DNA of 64,000 nucleotides from Holdemania massiliensis. Lineage in GTDB: Bacteria > Bacillota_I > Bacilli_A > Erysipelotrichales > Erysipelotrichaceae. The translations under genes and the position numbers were made by a program. The first letter of the stretch is position 1; each line of letters begins with the position of its first letter. The stretch is from assembly GCF_022440805.1 (NCBI RefSeq), contig NZ_JAKNTK010000001.1:496001-560000 (forward strand), written 5' to 3'. The notes beneath the pieces are model-generated. The model was not told where the DNA came from, did no database searches, and worked only from the letters and a program-made list of their open reading frames with translations. Below, one piece after another: positions 50,993 through 59,232 of the stretch.

Positions 50993-51552
50993 GCGGGCTT
51001 CCTCCTTGATTGAATATCAAGCAGCAAAGCCAGTTTATTTACACTGCGGCGCTTTTACTCCATGCAACGGCCGCAGTCTGCCGGCTTTGCATGGACGAAA
51101 TCATCGTTTTTCCTTTTTTTGTTTTCGTACATTTCAATCCCTTCCTTCTTTTCCTTAAAATTGATTTTGGTTGTTCTCAGTGTAGCATGTTCATCACTTT
51201 CGATCAAGGTGTGGATTTTCTGATATGCATATGATTTCTGAAGGCGTTCTTAGTCTGAAACTACACGTGCTTTCACAAAATTACAGGAATAAGTCGATCC
51301 AGCGGAAGATCTGCATGTCCTGGCTGAAATAAAATGGGCATTCCTTGCGTTAATTTATAAAGATCGGTGATGTTTCTGAATTAAAATCCTTACGCTTCAA
51401 TCATCCATTGAAAAGTAAATAAACCAACGCAATCCCATTGGAATTGCCCTTTAGCTGTTCTCAGATCAGTTGTGTATATCTGAAACCTCTAAAAACTAAA
51501 TTGATGAGAAGCTGTTTTTTCTCTATAATGAAGATGCAAGAACGATGAGAGG
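50993..51552. other. Gene-free region with a 8-bp inverted repeat
   Basis: CCATGCAA (51060-51067) and TTGCATGG (51087-51094) enclose a GC-rich loop containing CGG/CCG, about 70 bp upstream of the CD3324-like start. A 74-codon frame with TTG start (51010-51234) has no ribosome-binding site and odd composition and is not counted as a gene. Nothing else is recognised. Confidence 0.5.
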
Positions 51553-52053
51553 ATGCGAAGAAAATTGAAAACGATCATTGTATACTACTCCCGTAAGGGA
51601 AACGACAACATCCGGGGTGAGATTGTAAATCTGTCTGTCAGTAAGATTGAGGAGGCAGCGAAGGAAATTGCTAAGCTGACCGGAGGCGATTTGTTTGAAA
51701 TCAAAACCGTTGTACCGTATGCCGAAGACTATCCCACCTTCCTGCAGCAGGCTCAGCAGGAATCGCAGGTCCAGGCTCGTCCGAGATTGGCGGGGACGAT
51801 GCCGGATATCCGTGATTATGATGTGATTTACCTTGGCTATCCTAATTGGTGGGGAACTGCACCGATGGCGGTGTTTACCTTTTTAGAACAAGCGGACTTT
51901 ACGGGAAAAGTCATCAAGCCGTTCAGTACCTCTGAGGGCAACGGATTGGGAAAAAGCATACGGGATATTCAACAAGCCTGTCCCTTTGCGATTGTAAAAC
52001 CAGGGCTGGTTATCCGCGAGAATGATCCATTGCTGGAAGAGTGGGTGAGGTAA
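51553..52053 (+). CDS. Flavodoxin-like protein
   Basis: The 166-residue protein has a flavodoxin fold (Flavodoxin_4 type): KTIIVYYSRKGN for FMN phosphate, a middle YLGYPNWWGTAPMAVFTFLE with the isoalloxazine-flanking aromatic residues, and KPFSTSEGNGLG. It probably shuttles or uses electrons through FMN; related proteins are quinone reductase-like. Start choice is uncertain: ATG 51553 lies too close to GAGAGG, and TTG 51565 (giving MKTIIVYYS) would have a better spacing and a more typical N-terminus. Confidence 0.88.
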   Translation: MRRKLKTIIVYYSRKGNDNIRGEIVNLSVSKIEEAAKEIAKLTGGDLFEIKTVVPYAEDYPTFLQQAQQESQVQARPRLAGTMPDIRDYDVIYLGYPNWWGTAPMAVFTFLEQADFTGKVIKPFSTSEGNGLGKSIRDIQQACPFAIVKPGLVIRENDPLLEEWVR

Positions 52054-52156
52054 GCCGCGGCAAGGAAGCGATGCTCTGTTGTTCGCAGCTTCCGGAAATC
52101 TGAATATCAGGGGTTGAGGTGGCTGCCGAATTTAAAACAGAATCTTCAATCATGAC

Positions 52157-52196
52157 AAACCGCTGTTGTGTCCTTCGCCGCAGCGGTTTTGTTTTG
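52157..52196 (+). terminator. Terminator of the flavodoxin gene
   Basis: AAACCGCTG (52157-52165) and CAGCGGTTT (52181-52189) pair perfectly and lead into TTGTTTTG. Confidence 0.85.
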
Positions 52197-52329
52197 CTTG
52201 ATCCAGTGATCTCATCGCAGTCCGCTGAAAGTTTTTACCAGGAACAGAAGAACTTCCCCCGGGCTTCTGCTTTTATTATATAATGGGGAAGAAAATGACG
52301 CTGAATGATGGGTGTCAGGAGGAGCTGTG

Positions 52330-53250
52330 ATGATTGTTGAAATCCATGATGTTCTGACGCAGAAAGAAAAACTGAGCTATCCCTGCGATCAGTTAACTGT
52401 CGGTTTTATCAGCGAAGCTGAATTTCAGACTTTCGTAAAACAGGCGGATTTGCATTTGCCGATACCTAAGTCAACAGAAACGCTGATGCGCAATGCGGTC
52501 AGTGAGAATGAAGAGGCGTTCTGGTGTGTTCTGCATCTCATCAATCCCGGACAGATCCTGGGCGAACGCGACCAGATCGGCTTGCTGATGCTGAAAAACT
52601 GCTTCTTAGTGGTTGATCTGGCGGATGCGGATGACAGTACCGGGGAAGCGGTGAACCGCATGCTTCAGACGCTGCGGCCGCAGAAAGCAACGCTGCCGCG
52701 GCTGATCTGCGGTTTCTTCCGGGAGATTTTGGTCCAGGACCCGGATATCCACGAAGAATTGGAACTCAGAATTGATACGCTGGAAAAGGAAGTGTTTGAT
52801 TGGAAAGCCCCGCATTTCCGCCGCCAGGTGATGCAGCTGGGAAAAGAACTGCTGACCTTGAACCGTTATTATGAACAGCTGATCAATATGAACGATCATT
52901 TAGAAGAAAATCTCAATGATCTGTTTGAAGAAAATGAACTGCGCAGCTTTCATCTGCTGAATGACCGGCTGCTTCGTTACCGCGATAATGTGCAGCTGCT
53001 GCGTGACCGCCTGACGCAGACGCAGCAGTCTTATCAGGCGCAATTGGACTACCAGCTGAATAAATCCATGAAAACTTTGTCGCTGGTGACGACAATCTGC
53101 CTGCCGCTGTCACTGATTGCCGGATGGTACGGAATGAACTTCACAACGATGCCGGAACTGCAGTGGCCGTATGGCTACCTCTATGTCATTGTGCTGAGCG
53201 TTGCCGTTGTGAGCTTGGTCATCGGTCTGTTAAAACATAAAAAAGGATAA
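52330..53250 (+). CDS. CorA-like magnesium transporter
   Basis: The 306-residue protein has the CorA plan: a mixed N-terminal cytoplasmic domain, long helices (about 130-250, LNRYYEQLINMNDHLEENL), then two C-terminal membrane helices with YGMNF between them (GMN motif, about residue 265). CorA pentamers carry Mg2+ or Co2+. The start at 52330 follows GTCAGGAGGAGCTGTG; a GTG at 52312 would lose that site. A TATAAT (52279-52284) is about 45 bp upstream. A two-component operon follows after 78 bp. Confidence 0.9.
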   Translation: MIVEIHDVLTQKEKLSYPCDQLTVGFISEAEFQTFVKQADLHLPIPKSTETLMRNAVSENEEAFWCVLHLINPGQILGERDQIGLLMLKNCFLVVDLADADDSTGEAVNRMLQTLRPQKATLPRLICGFFREILVQDPDIHEELELRIDTLEKEVFDWKAPHFRRQVMQLGKELLTLNRYYEQLINMNDHLEENLNDLFEENELRSFHLLNDRLLRYRDNVQLLRDRLTQTQQSYQAQLDYQLNKSMKTLSLVTTICLPLSLIAGWYGMNFTTMPELQWPYGYLYVIVLSVAVVSLVIGLLKHKKG

Positions 53251-53262
53251 AAATGGTGTTTT

Positions 53263-53296
53263 CTTAACTTTAGCTTAACCCCGGGTCCGGTATAAT
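53263..53296 (+). promoter_or_regulatory. Promoter with 11-bp-spaced direct repeats upstream of the response regulator
   Basis: CTTAAC occurs at 53263-53268 and again at 53274-53279, 11 bp apart, followed by TATAAT at 53291-53296. The repeats take the place of a -35. OmpR/PhoB-type regulators bind direct repeats at about 11-bp spacing, so autoregulation by the gene just downstream is likely. Confidence 0.6.
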
Positions 53297-53328
53297 CAAG
53301 ACTGTCCGGGGATAGAAAGGAGCAGCGC

Positions 53329-54015
53329 ATGAAACTGTTGATTGTGGAAGATGAGGAAGATCTGGCTATGGGCTTAAAACGCGGCTTACGCAAAAATGGC
53401 TATGATGTCGAGTGGAGCAGCGATGGACGTGAAGGACTGGAGCTGGCTTTGATCGAGGATTATGAATGTCTCTTGCTGGATCTGAATCTGCCGGGCATGG
53501 ATGGGCTGGAGCTGCTTCATCAGCTGCGTCAGAAGAAGCCGCAGCAGAAGGTTCTGATCTTATCAGCCCGGGGAGCTGTGCACGATAAGGTGAAAGGGCT
53601 TGACCTGGGAGCGGATGATTATCTGGTCAAACCGTTTCACTTTGAAGAACTGCTGGCACGCATCCGCAATCTGACCGGACGCCGTTTTGTGCGTCAGGAA
53701 GCGGTGGTCTGGCGTGGGAAACTTCGGATTGACATTGAAAGACATCAGGTTTTTGCGCAGGATCAGCGCCTGAAGCTGACCGCCAAGGAAATTCAGATCC
53801 TGGAAACACTGGCTCTGAATGAAGGCAGGCTGCTGAGTGCGGAAGCGATCATCGCGCAGGTATGGAGTGAAGATGAAGACCTGTTTTCCAACGCTTTTAA
53901 AGTCCATTTATCTTCCCTGCGGCGCAAACTGACGCTCGCGACGGGCGAAGACTGGATTGAATGTCAGCGTGGATTGGGATATCGCCTGAAGGAGAATGAT
54001 CATGAAAAAGCTTAG
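53329..54015 (+). CDS. OmpR-family response regulator
   Basis: The 228-residue protein has a receiver domain (VEDEED; Asp51 in LLLDLNLPG; Ser in LILSARG; Lys in LVKPFH) and a winged-helix DNA-binding domain (LTAKEIQILETLAL, VHLSSLRRKL, CQRGLGYRL). It partners the kinase that overlaps its 3' end. Promoter repeats at 53263 are its probable binding site. With the downstream ABC genes it resembles VncR/BceR-type envelope stress or peptide-resistance regulators. GAAAGGAGCAGCGC precedes the ATG. Confidence 0.94.
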   Translation: MKLLIVEDEEDLAMGLKRGLRKNGYDVEWSSDGREGLELALIEDYECLLLDLNLPGMDGLELLHQLRQKKPQQKVLILSARGAVHDKVKGLDLGADDYLVKPFHFEELLARIRNLTGRRFVRQEAVVWRGKLRIDIERHQVFAQDQRLKLTAKEIQILETLALNEGRLLSAEAIIAQVWSEDEDLFSNAFKVHLSSLRRKLTLATGEDWIECQRGLGYRLKENDHEKA

Positions 54016-55273
54016 TCTTCAGGTTAAGATAACCCTGTTGTGCGCGATGATTCTGACGGCAGCCTGTCTGCTTCTGACCGTGACTTCGATGATTTTCAGT
54101 TCCCGAAGCCTGACCGGTGTGGCCCAGCAGGCAACGACAGTGATCACAGATTACGCTGTTTCGTTTGAAGACTATGCCGCGGCGGTTTCGGCTGCCCAGG
54201 CAGTTGACGTGAAGGAAAAAATGGAAGCAGCTGAACTGGAAAACGCTCCTGAAGCAGCCTGGCTGGCCGATCAGATTGTGATCACGTCGGATCTGGAGTC
54301 TTTTCTCAGCGGCGAAGTACCGGAAGAGCTGCAGCAGAATATGATTCAGATTACAACGGCGGTCAATGATCAGCTGCAGGTCCAGGTTCTGGCACTGATG
54401 GTGGCGATCATCATCCTGGGCATTCTGGGGATCTATCTGACGGTTTCCCGGCTGACGCGGCCGCTGCGGGACTTATCCACTTCCATTGGTACGCTGGACG
54501 AAGACAAATTGTCCACCCGCTTAGAGGAAAATGGCATCCGCGAGGTTGCGGAGCTCAGCCGGGCTTTCAACCAGATGATGAGTCGTCTGGATGAAGCCTT
54601 CGAGCGGCAGAAGCGCTTCACCGCGGACGCCGCCCATGAGCTGAAAACACCGTTGGCATCGATTCAGGTCAATCTGGATTCCCTGCGGCAGGATGAAGAA
54701 TACACCGCTGAGGAAGCCGCGGAAGTTCTGGAAGTGACGCAGCGCAATATCCGCCGCTTGAATCAGCTGGCAGAAAATCTGCTTCAGCTCAACAGTGCTC
54801 AGATGATCGAACAGCGGCATCGTTGTTCCGTACATGACTGTTTGTGTACGATCTTGGAAGAACTGGAACCGCGGATCAAACAGAAACAGCTGACGATCCA
54901 GCTGGCGGAGGTTTATCCTTGCCTGGATTCGGAACCGACGCTGTTGCTTCGCAGTTTGTATAACTGTGTGGAAAACGCGGTGAAGTATTCACCGGAGAAC
55001 AGTACGATTCGAATTGAACTGGAAAAAACGGAACAGGAGGTTCGGATTGGGATTATCAATCCATCGGAACCGATCAGTGAAAACCAATGCGCTCAGCTGT
55101 TTCAGCCGTTTTATCGGCTGGATGCCTCACGCAGCCGCAAGCTGGGCGGCAGCGGCTTAGGCTTGGCGATCACGCAGGAAATTGTTCAGCGCTTAGGCGG
55201 ATCCGTCCGGGCTTTATGGCAGGACGGCGAGTTCAAAATTGAGATTCGCCTGCAGGTCATGCAGGATTCATAA
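54002..55273 (+). CDS. Sensor histidine kinase (VncS-like)
   Basis: About 423 residues: membrane helix 1 (ITLLCAMILTAACLLLTV), a roughly 90-residue extracytoplasmic loop, helix 2 (LALMVAIIILGILGIYLTV), HAMP, HisKA with ADAAHELKTPLASIQVNLDSL, and HATPase (NCVENAVKYS; GGSGLGLAI). The start at 54002 is preceded by GAAGGAG with good spacing; it overlaps the regulator gene by 14 bp. With the adjacent regulator and ABC transporter genes it forms one operon-like block. Confidence 0.93.
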   Translation: MKKLSLQVKITLLCAMILTAACLLLTVTSMIFSSRSLTGVAQQATTVITDYAVSFEDYAAAVSAAQAVDVKEKMEAAELENAPEAAWLADQIVITSDLESFLSGEVPEELQQNMIQITTAVNDQLQVQVLALMVAIIILGILGIYLTVSRLTRPLRDLSTSIGTLDEDKLSTRLEENGIREVAELSRAFNQMMSRLDEAFERQKRFTADAAHELKTPLASIQVNLDSLRQDEEYTAEEAAEVLEVTQRNIRRLNQLAENLLQLNSAQMIEQRHRCSVHDCLCTILEELEPRIKQKQLTIQLAEVYPCLDSEPTLLLRSLYNCVENAVKYSPENSTIRIELEKTEQEVRIGIINPSEPISENQCAQLFQPFYRLDASRSRKLGGSGLGLAITQEIVQRLGGSVRALWQDGEFKIEIRLQVMQDS

Positions 55274-55306
55274 AGCGCTTGTCGTTTTTATTCCGCATAA
55301 GGATCA

Positions 55307-55398
55307 CCCTGCAGGCAGTTTGTTTTCTGCCGCAGGGAAATCGAAATGAATCAGCCATTGTATAAAAATAGACTTTCAATGAAAAGTTGTTTTCATTG
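55307..55398 (+). promoter_or_regulatory. Two hairpins between the kinase and permease genes
   Basis: A GC-rich hairpin pairs CCCTGC (55307-55312) and GGCAG (55314-55318) with CTGCC (55327-55331) and GCAGGG (55332-55337), with no T tail. A second perfect one pairs CAATGAAAA (55377-55385) with TTTTCATTG (55390-55398), right before the permease ribosome-binding site. A TATAAA-like hexamer (55361-55366) lies between them. Possible processing, attenuation or second promoter with operator. Confidence 0.5.
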
Positions 55399-55421
55399 CA
55401 CCCTGAGAAAGGAGATTCTCT

Positions 55422-56972
55422 ATGAATTTTATGCAGCGTGCCCTACGGCACTTAACTCGCAGCAAGACCAAATCACTGCTTCTGACCCTGACTTTCTTTT
55501 TGATCGCAAACTTTGTCGTCGTCGGATTTTCAATCAGTTCTGCCGCCGCCCAGGCCAAAACCGAAACCCGGCGCAAAATGAATCCGGTTATCGCCTTCCA
55601 GGTTGATTTTGACGCCTGGTACGAAAAATACATGCAGCTGGAGGGTGACGAACGGAAAAACTTTACCTCCCCGAAGCCTGATCCGGAGCTGGTGCGCAAG
55701 ATGCTTGCGGATTCCCGCGTGAAAGCGGCGGACTGGATGCGCTCCGCTGTCGGGTATGCCGACGGCTTTGAGCCGGTCCCGATTCAGCGTCCAACTTCCA
55801 AAGACGAAGACGATGAGGATGCCCTCTTCAGCACTTCGGTTGTCATGTCAGAAACGATATCCGGCAGTGGTCAGCAGAACAGCCAGACTCCGGATATGAC
55901 GATGCTGGGCATCATGGCTCCGCAGATGACCAAGCTGGAGGATGGCACCTGGAAGCTGGCTTCCGGACGGATGCTTACACAGGAAGAAATTGATAATGGC
56001 AGCGCCGTCGCCGTGATCGACAAGCGGCTGGCGGAAGCAAACAATCTGAACGTCGGTGATTTTCTGAAGCTGAAATTGTATTCCGATGATGAAATGAAAG
56101 CGATCGCCGATACGCAGAACAACAATGTCCTTGATCTGGAAATCGTCGGGATCCTGGAAAGCAGCGAAGAGCTGAGCAATGATGAACTGCAGTGGGCCAG
56201 CACTTATTCCAACCCGGCCAATCAGGTGATTATTCCGCAGTCGCTCTATATGCAGCGGGATCTGGAACTGATGACGCAGTTTCACCAAGCTAATCCCAAA
56301 GCCCAGGAAACCACGCCGGAAGACTACAATCCAAGCAGCGTGATCTTCGTGCTGAACGATCCGCTGGAGGTCGATGCTTTCCGTGAACAATATGGCCAGA
56401 ATATGGATGAATTCCTGGTCATGGATGCCAACGATGAAATGTATCAGCGCTTATCCAAACCCCTGGATACCTTGACGGTTTTCTCGGATCTGATCGTCGC
56501 GGTCGTTTTGATCAACGCCGTCGTTATCATTTCCCTAGTCAGTGCTCTGACGTTAAAAACCCGGGAGACAGAAATCGGCGTGCTGCTTTCGATCGGTGTA
56601 TCTAAAGTGAAGATCGTCGCGCAGCTGTTTACCGAGGTCCTGATCACAGCCATGCTGGGCTTTATCCTAGCCTGTGCCACCGGTTCGATGATCGCCGGTC
56701 AGGTGGGCGAGCAGGCCCTGGCGATGCAGGTTCAGGAAAATCAGAACAACAGTACCCAAAGTGGTTTCATCTACTCTTCCTCTTCCTCCGATTCACTGTT
56801 TAACGAGGTCTCTCAGGAAGAAGTCACGGCCAGTTATCATGCCGGCGTGAATGCCGTCATTCTGATCCAAATCTTCATTCTCGGCATCGGTGTCGTCTTC
56901 GTCAGCACCCTGATTCCATCCTTGATGGTGCTGCGCTTCAATCCGAAAAAGATTCTGATGAGTCAGAATTAG
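55422..56972 (+). CDS. FtsX/MacB-type ABC transporter permease (Vex-like)
   Basis: The 516-residue permease has an N-terminal helix (SLLLTLTFFLIANFVVVGF), a large extracytoplasmic domain (about 45-345) and three C-terminal helices (VVLINAVVIISLVSALTL; LITAMLGFILACATGSMI; ILIQIFILGIGVVFVSTLI). This is the FtsX plan of MacB/Vex/Bce-type systems, which handle peptides or envelope signals rather than importing nutrients. The only permease gene present, it would form a homodimer with two copies of the ATPase encoded next. GAGAAAGGAGATTCTCT precedes the ATG. Confidence 0.9.
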   Translation: MNFMQRALRHLTRSKTKSLLLTLTFFLIANFVVVGFSISSAAAQAKTETRRKMNPVIAFQVDFDAWYEKYMQLEGDERKNFTSPKPDPELVRKMLADSRVKAADWMRSAVGYADGFEPVPIQRPTSKDEDDEDALFSTSVVMSETISGSGQQNSQTPDMTMLGIMAPQMTKLEDGTWKLASGRMLTQEEIDNGSAVAVIDKRLAEANNLNVGDFLKLKLYSDDEMKAIADTQNNNVLDLEIVGILESSEELSNDELQWASTYSNPANQVIIPQSLYMQRDLELMTQFHQANPKAQETTPEDYNPSSVIFVLNDPLEVDAFREQYGQNMDEFLVMDANDEMYQRLSKPLDTLTVFSDLIVAVVLINAVVIISLVSALTLKTRETEIGVLLSIGVSKVKIVAQLFTEVLITAMLGFILACATGSMIAGQVGEQALAMQVQENQNNSTQSGFIYSSSSSDSLFNEVSQEEVTASYHAGVNAVILIQIFILGIGVVFVSTLIPSLMVLRFNPKKILMSQN

Positions 56973-56985
56973 AAAGGTCAATCGC

Positions 56986-57678
56986 ATGTTAAAATTAATC
57001 AATCTGAATTATGGCTATACCGATGGAGCATCCCGGCGCAGTATCCTGCAGGATTGTTCCTATACCTTTGAAGATGGACGATTCTATACGATCCTGGGGC
57101 CGTCGGGCAGCGGCAAGACGACGCTGTTATCGATTCTGGCGGGATTAGACAGCGCGGAAAGCGGCGAACTGTGGTACAACGACACTCCGATCACACCATC
57201 TCAGCTGTATCATTACCGCCGCAATCAGATCGGCATCGTATTTCAGCAATACAATCTGATCAACTATCTGACCGGAATTGAAAACGTCGAACTGGCGATG
57301 ACCGAGACCGACAACGCCGTCCCGAAAAACCGCCGGGAAATTGCCTATGCGCTGTTGGAAAAGGTCGGGATTGTTCAGTCGAAAGCCAACCGTCCGATTT
57401 CCAAGCTGTCCGGCGGTGAGCAGCAGCGCATTGCGATTGCCCGGGCCTTGGCAGCCAATGTCGATCTGATTTTTGCGGATGAACCGACGGGGAATCTCGA
57501 TACCGCGACGGAACAGGAAATTATCCGGATCTTCAAGCAGCTGGCAGAAGAATTTGGCAAGACCGTCATCGTGGTGACGCACTCCGAAACGGTTTCGCAG
57601 TTCAGCGACGAACGGGTGCTTCTGGCCGAAGGACAGCTGCACCGAATGAATCCGGTGAAGGAGTCAGCGGAAGTCTGA
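56986..57678 (+). CDS. ABC transporter ATPase (MacB/LolD type)
   Basis: The 230-residue ATPase has Walker A GPSGSGKTTLL, Q-loop VFQQYNLINYLTG, signature LSGGEQQRIAIARAL, Walker B LIFADEPTGNLD and switch His in VVTHSE. The features are those of the LolD/MacB/Vex/Bce clade that pairs with FtsX-type permeases. It lies 13 bp behind the permease and completes the two-component/ABC block. No further permease follows. Confidence 0.95.
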   Translation: MLKLINLNYGYTDGASRRSILQDCSYTFEDGRFYTILGPSGSGKTTLLSILAGLDSAESGELWYNDTPITPSQLYHYRRNQIGIVFQQYNLINYLTGIENVELAMTETDNAVPKNRREIAYALLEKVGIVQSKANRPISKLSGGEQQRIAIARALAANVDLIFADEPTGNLDTATEQEIIRIFKQLAEEFGKTVIVVTHSETVSQFSDERVLLAEGQLHRMNPVKESAEV

Positions 57679-57817
57679 ATTGCTTCTTCAACAGGAGATG
57701 GTTCGTCTTTGCGGTCAATAAAGCATCGCCAATTGATAATGTGAAAAAAGTAACAAAACCATAGCCTTTTAAAATCGATCGCGGTATAATAGAGATAGTT
57801 AACAGGAGGAACAATTC

Positions 57818-58642
57818 ATGATAATTCAAGATCGATTTGCCGGTAAGGTCATGGTCGTTACCGGCGGTACTTCGGGTATCGGCAAAGCTGTCTGCTTAAG
57901 AGCGGGCGCAGAAGGCGCTAAGGTCGTCATCGCAGGCCGCAGTCAGGCGCGCGGAGAAGCGATTGAAAAGGAAATTCGCGAGGCAGGCGGTGAGGCGGTC
58001 TTCATTCAGTGCGATGTCACGAAAAAAGAAGACATTCTGAATCTCTATGCGAAAACGGCAGAGCGTTACGGCCGTTTGGACATTGCGATCAACAACGCGG
58101 GAATCGTCGGGGATTCCAAGAAGATCGAAGATCTGACGGATGACGACTGGTTCAGTGTTGTCAATGCCAATCTGAATGCGATGTTCTACTGCATCCGTGA
58201 AGAAATTAAATATATGCTGAAGAATGAGAACGGCGGAGCGATTGTCAACACCGCTTCGGTAGCCGGGGTTCGCGCAACGCCGGCGGGTCCAGCTTATGTC
58301 GCAAGCAAGCACGGCGTGGTCGGTCTGACCAAGTCCACGGCAATGGATTATGCGAAAAACAACATTATCTGCAATGCCGTCTGCCCGGCGGGAACGGATA
58401 CGCCGCTGACCGAAGCGGCAAAAGAAAAGATCTATGCCAAGATCGCAGAACTGAAAGCGCAGGGCATCGATCCTTCCGAATTCATGAAAAACTCCATGAT
58501 TGCCGGCAAAACACAGACCTTGCAGGGACGCAATGCGACTTCGGAAGAACAGGCGGCTACGATTCTGTACTTCGCCTCGGATGAAGCGCGTCACATCACC
58601 GGTTCGATCGTCGTCGCCGACGGCGGTTTCACCGTCTATTAA
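57818..58642 (+). CDS. Short-chain dehydrogenase/reductase
   Basis: The 274-residue SDR has the classical TGGTSGIG cofactor loop, NNAG, catalytic Ser in NTASVAG and YVASK (Tyr-Lys), and the C-terminal HITGSIVVADGGF. It oxidises or reduces an alcohol/ketone with NAD(P)(H); the substrate is unknown. A 30-residue insertion (AKEKIYAKIAELKAQGIDPSEF) after PAGTDTPL is longer than in FabG. TATAAT (57785-57790) and AACAGGAGGAACAATTC precede the ATG, so it is an independent unit. Confidence 0.92.
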   Translation: MIIQDRFAGKVMVVTGGTSGIGKAVCLRAGAEGAKVVIAGRSQARGEAIEKEIREAGGEAVFIQCDVTKKEDILNLYAKTAERYGRLDIAINNAGIVGDSKKIEDLTDDDWFSVVNANLNAMFYCIREEIKYMLKNENGGAIVNTASVAGVRATPAGPAYVASKHGVVGLTKSTAMDYAKNNIICNAVCPAGTDTPLTEAAKEKIYAKIAELKAQGIDPSEFMKNSMIAGKTQTLQGRNATSEEQAATILYFASDEARHITGSIVVADGGFTVY

Positions 58643-58673
58643 GCCTTGAAAATCTGATAACCAACCAGGAAAG

Positions 58674-58698
58674 CGGAAATCATTTCCGTTTTCTTTTT
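58674..58698 (+). terminator. Terminator of the SDR gene
   Basis: CGGAAAT (58674-58680) and ATTTCCG (58682-58688), then TTTTCTTTTT. Confidence 0.85.
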
Positions 58699-58900
58699 GT
58701 CTTCAGAAAACCCGACAGAATCCGTTCAAGGCGTGAACTGTCTGGATCAAGTCGCTGATGTTGAGAATCGGGGTTAACAATCCCGCAGATTGTCCGGACG
58801 TAAAACAGAAAAGTGTTGTCTTAAGAAAGTCTTTAGGAAGTTCACGCAACCTTCACGTGCTTTTGATACTTATCCCATAATGTTTGCCTATAATACAAGC

Positions 58901-59070
58901 ATACAAGAAAGGAGGCATCCAAGTTCAAGCTCGACTGAAGAAGCATAAAAAATAAGTTCCCTTTTTTATAAAATATTTTCCCCTCTTAACAATAAAAATA
59001 ATCGGAAAAGGCAGGCTTCCCCTCCTGTCTATCCCAGAAAAGCCTGCCGCTCCCCTCGGCAGGTTTTTTT
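58901..59070 (+). ncRNA. Candidate UCCC-rich small RNA (or attenuated leader)
   Basis: A TATAAT (58889-58894) predicts a transcript starting near 58901 and a strong terminator (CCTGCCG 59043-59049 with CGGCAGG 59057-59063, T run 59064-59070) ends it after about 170 nt. No ORF fits. Five UCCC motifs lie in likely unpaired or loop positions (near 58958, 58979, 59018, 59032 and in the terminator loop at 59051), a hallmark of C-rich regulatory RNAs that pair with ribosome-binding sites. GGCAGGCTT (59010-59018) can also pair with AAGCCTGCC (59040-59048), competing with the terminator. The alternative is an attenuator for the MBL gene at 59233. Apart from this the 58699-59232 gap holds nothing recognised. 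Confidence 0.5.
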
Positions 59071-59232
59071 GAATTTCATTACTCCCCGCTTTAAGTCTTT
59101 TCTGAAAATTGATTTCCGGTATGACTCAAAAGACAGGCAAGCTTGAAGAAAGACTTGAAATTTTCAAACTTTTGATTGAAACTAAAGTTAAACAAGATTA
59201 GTGGGAACTGAAAGCTTCCCAGGAGGAAACCC

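Noticed and set aside
51010..51234. 74-codon frame MNIKQQSQFIYTA (TTG start)
   Set aside because: No ribosome-binding site, unusual Phe/Cys-rich composition, and it spans an inverted repeat; treated as intergenic.
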